Shown here: positions 48,901 to 60,900 of the stretch, in pieces
Numbering within the stretch: the first letter of the stretch is position 1
Layout: each line of letters opens with the position of its first letter
Origin: Liolophura sinensis
Taxonomy: Eukaryota > Mollusca > Polyplacophora > Chitonida > Chitonidae
Direction: 5' to 3'
NCBI RefSeq assembly: GCF_032854445.1
Contig: NC_088296.1
Span: 25,677,897 to 25,741,896, forward strand
DNA: 64,000 nucleotides
Position numbers and translations under genes: made by a program
The notes under the pieces: model-generated
Told to the model about the DNA's origin: nothing
What the model saw: the letters and a program-made list of their open reading frames with translations, nothing else
Database searches by the model: none

Positions 48901-51900
48901 GTTGTTCAGGACAGAGGTGATTCTGGACTTGATGGGGTCCTGAGCTGTACCCTGCTGACTGATATGGCTGTAGACTGACCATTGTACATGTATGTTTATC
49001 ATTATTGTGTGTTGTTCAGGACAGAGGTGATTCTGGACTTGGTTGGGTCCTGAGCTGTACCCTGCTGACTGATATGGCTGTAGACTGACCAGTGTACATT
49101 AGTGTTTATCATTATTGTGTGTTGTTCAGGACAGAGGTGATTCTGGACTTGGTGGGGTCCTGAGCTGTACCCTGCTGACTGATATGGCTGTAGACTGACC
49201 TGTGTACATGTATGTTTATCATTATTGTGTGTTGTAAAGGACAGAGGTGATTCTGGACTTTGCTGGGTCCTGAGCTGTACCCTGCTGACTGAAATGGCTG
49301 TAAGACTTACCAGTGTACATGAGTGTTTATCATTATTGTGTATTGTTCAGGACAGAGGTAATTCTGGACTTGGTGGGGTCCTGCTGTACCTTGGTGACAG
49401 AGCAGCTTCTTCAGCACCCTTTCTTTGACATGGATGACCAGATAGCTACACTGCTCTATGGTGAGTTATGACCACATGGAAATTTCATACTGCAGTTGAA
49501 CTGTTAGGTACAATATTGATTTTGATTGGTCAAAAATGTGTTCATGATTCACACTGATTTTGATTGGTCAAAAGTGTGTTCATGATTCACATTGATTTTG
49601 ATTGGTCAAAAGTGTGTTCGTGTTTCACATTTTTGGAAAGTTCCATGGAGAGGCATGTAAAAATTTCCAGCAGTGAATTTGGGCTTTATATGGGCAAGAT
49701 GTTCTGCTTGAACTTCTATGGAACTGGGAGATAATATTGAAAAGTGATTTCTTTTGTTAATTTGACTTCCCTAAAACTTTATACATGATTAGGCTGCATC
49801 TAATTCTGAGAGTTGTGTTGATCTTGAAAAGGTGTTGTGGGATAGGATGTTTGGAAGGTAGGATAATATTGTATGAGAAAAATGGAATCCTCAGCACTAA
49901 AAGTGAGTTTTTAGGATGTAGTTCTCCCTTAAATTCACTTTTTGGGGTGAACATTTATGTCATTTCCTGTTCTATGTCATAAGTAGAATATTGATAATAG
50001 TTTGGATAGATACATCTGTACTGTTCAGCTTCTGGATCAAACCATGAAATGCACAACCTTCCTCTTCTGTTGTGTAAATGTGGGCAGATATGCCAGTAAT
50101 CCGCAAATGGTCAAGGCTTTCCCCTGGGCTCAGCTCGGTTCTCTCTCTCAATAATGCTGACTGCTGTTTCACACGTTAAATATTCTTGAAATAATCAAAT
50201 TTCATCTTTGATGTTGCAGTACTACACTTCATGGAGTCTGGGTTTATTATTCTTACGAATAATAATGATTGTGGTTCTTTATGCCAATTAGTATCCCTCT
50301 TTGCAGGCACCATACTCATTGACACAGTCAACCGCTCACCTGAGGCGGGGAAGACAACCTCCAGAGATGATGAGATTCTGGATGAACTCGCCAGGAAGCT
50401 ACCAGATGTCAGCGCTAAGGAGTTGTTTGATGAACTTCAGGAGGCAAAGTGCAACATCAGCGGTATGGAGACAGTGGTGTTTTAGTTGTAACGTCTGGAC
50501 ATGCGGGGACTTGTGGGAACTAGATATAATTAAAATTATATATATGTTCATGTAATACATCAAGGTGTAGTGTTTTTAATAAGTGTTTAGGATTTTGTCC
50601 TCCCAAAATAATTTTTTGTAGTATAGCTTGACTCTTGGATGGAAACATATTAAGTACATGTCCTACTAAGGTCTGGGCACAGTAATATGGCACATCTCTT
50701 TTATGTTTACATGTATGATACAATATGGTACCATTTTATGATTTTTTATTGAGTACCTGTAAGTATGTGTAACTATACATCTCTACTAGTGTGCAAAAGG
50801 TTGCCACATAGACAGTGTTTTCATTTTTATTTACTGTATGTACATGAGTGTACAGTCCTTTTTGTCATATACATGTGGCCGATACCCAATTGATGCAGAG
50901 GCATCCTGTATATTTCCATATGGGATGGTTTGTACTACTAATGTCTGGACAGAGAATTGTGGCACATCTTTCCTGTATGATGCCAGTGTGCTACCATGCT
51001 ATGATTTTTTGTTGAGTACGTGTAAGAACGTGTAACTGTACATCTATAGCTAATGTGCAAGAGGTTGCCACAAAGACAGTGTTTTCATTTTTATTTACTA
51101 TATCCTTTTGTCATATACATGTGGCCGATACCCAACTGATGCAGAGGCATCCTGTATATTTCCATATGGGATGGTTTGTATGTGCATCCTCTGAAAACAG
51201 GGACTACTTTTAATGTTGACGCCCTCTGCCGGGGAAAGCCCTGTACTAACATCAGTCTGACGTAACTACACCAGCAACATTAAATTGTGAAGAAAACACA
51301 TTTAATGGTCTTCCTTTTGGCACACAAAGAAATGACAAGCATGTTCCCTACACCCAGGGGAGGAAATTATGTAACGTTCAAGACCAAGACTGCCCAAACT
51401 TTGATTGTGGCTCCCAAATTAAATTATTCTACACATTAAGCATGGTTAACACCGCTGTGCTGTGGTATTTATTAGAGCTCAGTGAAAATATGACTGACCT
51501 TCTTCATGAAAATCCTTAACTTTGTCCCGTAAGCAACCTAAATACAAGGTCGGGCAGATAAGTATTCCCACGTTGATCAACCCCGTACAGTCGGTGATCT
51601 CTTTTAATTCAGGGTCGAATAAATTTGTCACATTAATCCGAAATTTAGACCTACTGTTTACTTGAACCTGGCATCTTTCATCTTCCCATCTTCCTAAATG
51701 CAGACTTTACATCAGTGTTGTAGAGCCAAACTTTCAGTCCAGCCATCATCATGTACTGTAGCCGTTCCTTTCAAACAAAATGTAATTTTAAACCATACCG
51801 CACGTTTAAACTTTGCTGGCAAAACCTACATCTTTCTCACGTGAGGACAGAGCATGAGGAATTCCCTTAGCGTAAGAATTTGACCGTGTTTCATGAAGTG

Positions 51901-54900
51901 GCATTCTTGTAATAGTCTAAGCTCTTGAATGTTCACAATATTGATTTATTTTCAGTAGTTTATAATTGAAAGTAATGAAACAGAATTTTTTTTAAAAAAT
52001 TCATATTCAACCTGTAGAAATTGTGCACCTTTACAGAGAAACTACATTTTATGGGTGCAGTTAATGGGTGTGGTATCATGGCATCCAACCTGCAGATGGT
52101 TTCCTCCCACTTTAACACTGCCTCCCCGTCATATAAGTGAACATTTTATGTCATTTCAGGTCTGAGTAATGAGGAAATATTGCTGAAAGATTTGAAAAAG
52201 ATCGGAAATACAAACATGACCATTGCCATGTGTTCTGTGAGCAGGGATTTACAGGTATGAGGAAATACAAGCATGACCATTGCCATATGTTCTGTGAGCA
52301 GGGATTTACAGGTATGGGGAAATACAAACATGACCATTGCCATGTGTTCTGTGAGCAGGGATTTACAGGTATGGGGAAATGCAAACATGACCATTGCCAT
52401 GTGTTCTGTGAGCAGGGATTTACAGGTATGGGGAAATACAAACATGACCATTGCCATGTGTTCTGTGAGCAGGGATTTACAGGTATGGGGAAATACAAAC
52501 ATGACCATTGCCATGTGTTCTGTGAGCAGGGATTTACAGGTATGGGGAAATACAAACATGACCATTGCCATGTGTTCTGTGAGCAGGGATTTACAGGTGA
52601 GGGGAAATACAAACATGACCATTGCCATGTGTTCTGTGAGCAGGGATTTACAGGTATGGGGAAATACAAACATGACCATTGCCATGTGTTCTGTGAGCAG
52701 GGATTTACAGGTATGGGGAAATACAAACATGACCATTGCCATGTGTTCTGTGAGCAGGGATTTACAGGTATGGGGAAATACAAACATGACCATTGCCATG
52801 TGTTCTGTGAGCAGGGATTTACAGGTGAGGGGAAATACAAACATGACCATTGCCATGTGTTCTGTGAGCAGGGATTTACAGGTATGGGGAAATACAAACA
52901 TGACCATTGCCATGTGTTCTGTGAGCAGGGATTTACAGGTATGGGGAAATACAAACATGACCATTGCCATGTGTTCTGTGAGCAGGGATTTACAGGTGAG
53001 GGGAAATACAAACATGACCATTGCCATGTGTTCTTTGAGCATGGACTTGCCGGTATGGGGAAATACAGACATGACTGTTGCCATGTGTTCTGTTAGCATG
53101 GACTTGCCAGTATGGGGAAATACAGACATGACCATTGCCATGTGTTCTGTTAGCATGGACTTACAGGTATGGGGAAATACAAACATGACCATTGCCATGT
53201 GTTCTGTGAGCAGGGATTTACAGGTGAGGGGAAATACAAACATGACCATTGCCATGTGTTCTTTGAGCATGGACTTGCCGGTATGGGGAAATACAGACAT
53301 GACCGTTGCCATGTGTTCTGTTAGCATGGACTTGCCAGTATGGGGAAATACAGACATGACCATTGCCATGTGTTCTGTTAGCATGGACTTACAGGCATGG
53401 GCAAATACACACATGACCATTGCCATGTGTTCTGAGAGCATGGACTTACAGGCATGGGGAAATACAAACATGACCATTGCCATGTGTTCTGTTAGCATGG
53501 ACTTACAGGCATGGGGAAATACAAACATGACCATTGCCATGTGTTCTGTTAGCATGGACTTACAGGCATGGGGAAATACAAACATGACCATTGTCATGTG
53601 TTCTGTGAGCATGGACTTACAGGTATGGGGAAATACAAACATGACCATTGTCATGTGTTCTGTGAGCATGAACTTACAGGCATGGGGAAATACAAACATG
53701 ACCATTGCCATGTGTTCTGTGAGCATGGACTTACAGGCATGGGGAAATACAAACATGACCATTGCCATGTGCTCTGTGAGCATGGACTTACAGGCATGGG
53801 GAAATACAAACATGACCATTGTCATGTGTTCTGTGAGCAGGAACTTTCAGGTGTGAGGAAATACAAACATGACCATTGCCATGTGTTCTGTGAGCAGGGA
53901 CTTACAGGTATGGGGAAATACAAACATGACCATTGTCATGTGTTCTGTGAGCATGGACTTACAGGTATGGGGAAATACAAACATGACCATTGTCATGTGT
54001 TCTGTGAGCATGAACTTACAGGCATGGGGAAATACAAACATGACCATTGCCATGTGTTCTGTGAGCATGGACTTACAGGTATGGGGAAATACAAACATGA
54101 CCATTGCCATGTGTTCTGTGAGCATGGACTTACAGGTATGGGGAAATACAAACATGACCATTGCCATGTGTTCTGTTAGCATGAATTTACAGGCATGGGG
54201 AAATACAAACATGACCATTGCCATGTGTTCTGTGAGCATGGACTTACAGGCATGGGGAAATACAAACATGACCATTGCCATGAGTTCTGTTAGCATGGAC
54301 TTACAGGTGAGGGGAAATAGAAACATGACCATTGCCATGTGTTCTGTTAGCATGGACTTACAGGTGAGGGGAAATAGAAACATGACCATTGTCATGTGTT
54401 CTGTGAGCATGGACTTACAGGTATGTGGAAATACTAAGATGACACACGTATCTTGATCAAAGTTTTTTGATCATTATTTATATAAGGTACCTCTTTCCAG
54501 AACACCGGCCTTTCTCTTGTAGACTCCAGTCATGTTTCAACACATTCGATAAATTGATGAGCTCTTCAGACAGTTTTTATTCAGAGTGGTGATGTTACTA
54601 TAATCATACTCCCTTGCAGACAGCTATAATTTCCAGCCTGTGTCCATGTTTACCATTTTCAACATGGGATTGACAGTAGTGGGATCAAAAGGCCACTGAG
54701 TCCTATTTTTGACAGCCGTTCACTGAATGCATGGATTTGCGGGATGAATATCCTGGTGTCACATTAAAAGTGACCCAATTCAAGATTGGCTGGCGAGGAT
54801 CGTAAGGCCAGCGTGCTGTTTTCAACAGATACTGTGCCCAATGCATTGAACTGTTTGATGAAAATACTGATGTAACCTTACAGGCCTCCCACGTACAAAA

Positions 54901-57900
54901 CAGCATTAGTTCGATCTTGACAGTGATAGAAACTACACAGCTATGACATTGGGATAGACTTACACAATTTCATAATGATCATTGCCCTTGGAGAGTGAGT
55001 GAGTGCTTGGGGTTTAACGTCATACTTAGCAATTTTTAAGTCATATGACAACGAAGGAATCCTTAGAGAGCATGTAATGTGCCTCCTTGTTGCAGGACTG
55101 ATTTCCCCCACTCTTTTATCTAGTGGCGCTTCACTGAGACTGAAGGCAAATAAACCACCCCACCTGGGCCATTATACTGATTCAGGTCAACCAGTTGTTG
55201 TACTATCCCCTTAATGCTGAACCCCAAGCGAGAAGCTACATCTTGCTCTTTTAAGGTCTTAAGTTTGACCCGACACAGGATTGACCCTGGATCTGTTGCT
55301 CCTGAAGCTACCAACTGAGCTAGCTATTGGAGTCAATATATTGCCCTTGGAAGGTTTGGGACTAAGTTAGTGCTGTTTTATTGGATTTATGACATTCACA
55401 CAGGGATTACATTTTAAGAGGAAAGTAAAAATAAACATAACTGTAAACTCTAAACTGAAACTAGAATTGTACCCATACCAGATAATGCTGTAAAATCCAA
55501 TGCCGTAAAATCCAACGCCGATCGTGGTGCCATAATCTGACCATGATCTGCATATGGCGGCCGGAGAATTCGCGTATAGTGGCTGGAGGATCCGCAGATG
55601 GTGGCCGGAGGATCTGCACATCCTGGTGACAGCAGGTTTGCTCTCCATTGGCTTGTCATATGGTTCACATATGCTGAACATCCAGCTTGGATGTCTAACT
55701 TTGTGTCTGATATATTTTATGAACATTATTCAGGGATCAGGGATAATTTCTGGCAACTTCTCTATTAAATGTGCATTGCATACATGTAGATTTTAGAAAT
55801 AATATTGGTGCAGTGGATGTAAGTGATGGATTTTCAGACTGCCCAGACAGATGTGGTTCAAATCCATAATCATTCATCCGTTCCTTCATTCCAGACACTC
55901 CTGGACAGAGATGGTTTTGTTGATGACCTGAAGTCTTTCTGTGCGGCCCAAGGCGCTGAGGTGGCTGTCCTCATGACTTTGTCAAGCTCCGGCTCTTCAG
56001 TACAACGGCAACTGGCTGTGTACTCTGAGAACAGGATATTTAGACAGCAGGTTTGGGCTGTTTGATTTATTTATTTATTTGATTGATGTTTTTCGCCGTA
56101 CTCAAGAATATTTCCCTTATGCGACGGCCACCAGCATTATGGTGGGAGAAAACCGGGCAGAGCCAGGAGGAAACCCACGACCATCCGCAGGTTGCTGGCA
56201 AACCTTCCCACTTACGGCCGAAGAGGAAGCCAGCATGAGTTAGACTTAAACTCAGTGACCACACCTTAGCCTAATGCCTGAATGAGCTCTGATTTGATGT
56301 CAGATTCATGTTTGTCAGGTATTTCAGAACTGTATGTGTGTCAACATTCAGTAACCTGACCTCTGTACCTTGTATGTCGTATTGTTGATTACATATCTTG
56401 TACAACTGATTACATGTGTTGTACAGTTGAAGTGACATTTGCATCTGCGGCCCATTTTATCAAGCTGTCGCAGCACTGGGCCAAGCGCACTTACCATAGG
56501 TTTTTACAAACACTGTTAATGCTCTTCATCCTCTTAAAGTTGTCTCAGAACCTTACTACAATCTACCGAATCTGATTCTGAATTAAAACCAAATTGCTGT
56601 CTCATTTAGGATGATCATCATGTTTTACCCAATCTTATCTCAATATATACCAAACTGATTTCTTGGGTATATCTAATCATTTCACATATGGTGGGGGCCT
56701 CCGTGGCTCAGTCGGTTAGCGTGCTAGCGCAGCGTAGTGACCCAGAAGCCTCTCACCAATGCGGTCGCTGTGAGTTCAAGACCAGCCTATGCTGGCTTCC
56801 TCTCCGGCCGTACGTGGGAAGGTCTGTCAGCAACCTCCGGATGGTCGTGGGTTTCCCCCAGGTTCTGCCCGGTTTCCAACCACCATAATGCTGACCGCCC
56901 TCGTATAAGTGAAATATTCTTGAGTACGGCATAAAACAACAATCAAAAAAAAAAAAAAAATCAAAAAAAAAAAAAAACACATATGGTGGGTATAAAATAT
57001 GTTGAAACCATGCACTTGTAGACAAGCATGGTGAATAGCATCTAATATCTTGCTTAGAAAAAAAAAAACCCTGTGAAGATGATAGTTTAGTGTAATGTAA
57101 ACAGAGACACTATTTTGCATAATAAATAATAAATTAGTATGATTTTTTGTATTTGACAGATTGCTGATCTTCTGGACACATCGTCATCACCGAGCCTTCA
57201 ACTAGAGCCCCAGCCAAGCCCCTCAGAATCGCTCATGTGCTTTTCCCAAGGGAACGTCAAGGGCTCTCGAAAGAAAGTCATTCCGATTTTGAAGAGCTTT
57301 TTGACAGGGGAAGAAACTCCAGGGATGGATGTGTCTGGATTTCCATTTGAGGGACTGGAATCAGGAACAATAGGGAGTGATGTCCCTTTAACAAACATTA
57401 AAGATTCTTTTAGTCAGGAAGTTCCCGAGGACTTTCCTCAGGACACCAGTGATGATCCTTTTGGTTTATTTTCGGGAGGGGGCGAGGCCAGCAGTGAGAA
57501 CCAGTTCAGTAGTTCCAATCCTTTTGCCGACGATTTCCTGAGCAGTTCCAATTCTAATGCAAATCAGTCTCCATGGCAGCATCAAGCATCAGACGAATTC
57601 GACCCATTCAGTTTAGCAAGTCTGGAAAGCAACTCCGATGACAAAAAGGAGAGTGGAAGAAATCAAATGGATTCCTTTATTGACAGTTTGTTGAGCGGAA
57701 GCAATTCTGGTGTTGATCCACCACAGAGTGCTGAAGGTATGAACAGTGCTAAGGTAGAGGCTACTTCTGACCTTGAGAGTTCCTTGGAATTGTCCACAGA
57801 GGTGAAATCAGCAGGGTCCAGCTACCCAGTCACACCCCCTAACAGCTTTCTGGAGTCAGACATGGAAAGATTTGCCAAAGAGCATAATTTGCCAAGCTTC

Positions 57901-60900
57901 AACAACTCAGAGATGGTGAAGATCATCAAAGACAGACAGGCGTCTTTGGACAAAGATGTGATTCCAGAAGAACAAGGGGAGGAAAGTGACCTGTTTCCTT
58001 ACACACCTCGCAACAGCTACCAGGAAAGCCCTCTGGAGAGTCTTGACAGGCACCACGAACTCCCGAGCTTTCAGAGTGATGAAATGCTTCAGAGGATTAT
58101 GGATAAGAGAGCTTCTCTTGGAGGGGAGGTGAATGAACGGGATTCCATGTCTAACAGAAGTAGCTCAGACAGGAGTTTCCCTGAAGAAGAAGCAGCCCAA
58201 CAGATTAAAAATACTGCTGCATTTGCGATAACCCAAGACATAAAAGGTTCAAACCCATTTGGTATGGCAGAAATTGGTCAAGATGGAGGGGCTGACAATA
58301 TGGTCGCTCAAAGTCTGGCACAGGAAATGACAGATGCAGATCCTTTTAGTCTTGGGATACAGCAGACACAAGGATTCCTGCAAAATTCTGGGAAAGCCTG
58401 TGACGATGACCCTTTTAGACTTGGGCTAATGTCAAATGCAGACACAAACGTAAGTGAAACATCTGCTGGAGACACCACAGACTCTGATCCTTTTTGGCTT
58501 GCACCAGCAAACCAGGAAAATGTTTTGGCTGCAAGTATAGCTGAGGAGATGAAGAGTTCTAATCCGTTCAGCATTGGAAATGAAGCGGACACAGGTGAGA
58601 GTGACACACCTGAACAGCCAACGGGTGTTGTCAGGGAACGATCTGTGGAGAATTTTCAAGACTTCTTGCCAGAAGTGGAGCGCAATGTCATTTCTCCTGA
58701 TCGTTCTCCAAAACACAGAGCCCTATCTGATGGTGCTGCTTCGGGTCAACAAGAGGCAGCTAAACTGGATGAAATTTTTGGCTATGGAGATTTAGACAGC
58801 AATTTGAAGAGGAATCTCTACCAACATAACAAAGAGGCAATGGCTGAGGATATTATTCGCCAAAATCTGGAAGAAGCTCAGAGGAAAGCCTCTGACCAGA
58901 TGGCTGGGATTGTGATGCAGCAGTCTTCTGTGGACATTTCCCCCTGACTCAGATCATGACCTGGGAGAGCTTGTAGGTGGGAATGCATTCCCTGTTACAG
59001 GGCTGGAAAACCCAGCTTTTGGATCTAGTGAAGAAAGCGATGGTCTTGGCTCATTGATTGAAGACATAGCTGTTACTTCCGACAAAGTTGATGAAACAAA
59101 GTCTGAAGGCAGTGAAGATGTAATACCAAATGATAATGTTGTTGCTGTCAGAATTTTCTGAAGAAATGAAGAAGCCAGTCTTTGGTGCGGTGGAAGTAGA
59201 GGAGGACCATGGTTCATTGATGGAAGACAACATTGTGGCTTCAAACATTGCTCTAGAAATGAAACCATCAGGTCAAGATGAAGAGGAAGTGGAGAACCAA
59301 TCATTTGGATATCATGAAGAAAGTGAAAATGTTGTTGCATCCAGCATTGCTGCTGAAATCAGCTCAGAAGATGTTATGTCCAATGACAATGTTGTGGCAG
59401 CTAGCATTGCTGCTGAAATGAAGTCATCCAGCTCAGAAGATGTTATGTCCAATGACAATGTTGTGGCTGCTAGCATTGCTGCTGAAATGAAGTCATCCAG
59501 CTCAGAAGATGTTATGTCCAGTGACAATGTTGTGGCAGCTAGCATTGCTGCTGAAATGAAGTCATCCAGCTCAGATGTTATGTCCAATGACAATGTTGTG
59601 GCAGATATGCATTCAGACCAGCAGAAAGAAAAGGCTAAAAATACTTTCTCGCGGATGGATAGTCAATATCTGCTTGAAAATGAAAATATGATGGCAGGAT
59701 TGATTGCCAATGACATGGAAACAGAGTTGTTCTCTGATAAGGATAGAGAGGGGATTTATGATGAAAAAAAGAACTCTAAAGGGGTGAAATTTAGTGAAAG
59801 TCTTAGTTCATCTTCAGACTCTGAAAATTTTGATGCCCCTGACAAATCATCTTCACTTGGCTTTGAAACAGATGGTGGAAAAAGTGAAGAGTTGGCTGTT
59901 GCGCAGAAATTTGCAGAAGAAATTATCTCAGAAGCATGTGAGATTGTTGCAAAAGATGAAAAGTCTGCATCTGAAAGTGCTAAGGGAACTGCCTCCAAAG
60001 GGCTGTCAAGGAGAGAAATGGCTCTGAAAATGATGGAAGCAGATGAATTTGACAGCGAAGAAGAAAGTGATAAGGAAGAGGGTGATGTTGAGCCTGGTAA
60101 TTCAGAGGAGGAAAGAGATGATTCTGTTGTGGAGGATGACATAGAGAAAGAGGACGAAGGAAGTGTGCAATACAGAATGGAGAACAGGGGAAACAGTCAG
60201 CAATTATATGCATATGATCAAGAAAAATGAAAAGTTAGATGAGGCTAATACTCCAGAAGAACCAGCAGAAAGTGATCAAGACAAACCAAACAGGCTTCAG
60301 GAACATACAGATCATGGTCAGCTGGAAGGTGGACAACCTGAGGAAGGCCCCGAGTCAGATGTGTCCATAGCACGGAGGATTACAGATACGGTGTTGTCAG
60401 AGGCCTTAGGCCATGTGTCCAAAGAAGCGGAAGACTCGGCCATTGCTGAGAAGCTTGCAGAGGCAATGAGAGAATCCAACAGTGAAGAGGATTCAGATGA
60501 GCTGGATAAAAAAGTGAAGAGAACAAGGTTTGGCGATGAATGTAGCGTCACTGATGCTGACAACAATGTTAATAATTCAGAATCTGTTGATAATGAAGAG
60601 CCTGAAATATTGACAAGAGAAAGCCATTGGAAAGGGCACATGGACAACGAATGGGATAGCATGGATGAGTTCAAGAAGGACAATGAAATTGTAGAAGACA
60701 ATGGGAATAAAGAGGACAATGGCATAAATACAAGCAATACAAGGTCAGACACTAAAGATCTCAGTCCAGATAGTGAGGAAGCTGTACGGGAAGTGGCATT
60801 TGACATGGCTGCTGATATTATCCAGAAGGCTTTGGACACGTTTCCAGTGGAAGAAATGGTTGAAGAACCTGAGGAATCATTGTCTTCATCACCTTCCTCC

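Noticed and set aside
52146-53856. Open frames of more than 500 codons on both strands (NTNMTIAMCSVSRDLQVWG and HMAMVMFVFPHTCKS repeats)
   Set aside because: They follow from the 57-bp period of an intronic array (19 codons with no stop) and exist on both strands at once; the plus frame is cut off from PRUNE exon 6 by TGA at 52258.
52273-53856. Coding expansion of PRUNE exon 6
   Set aside because: The DHHA2 homology continues directly from 52254 to 55895 with matching phase; the array has no counterpart in the family.
59312-60142. Minus-strand Ser/Leu-rich frames opposite PRUNE exon 8
   Set aside because: Antisense shadows of a Glu/Asp/Ser-rich coding exon.
59130-60230. Separate genes for the open frames 57235-58947, 59130-60230 and 60163-61785
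   Set aside because: The three frames have the same composition and shared motifs and connect by one-base shifts in homopolymers, so they are one exon.
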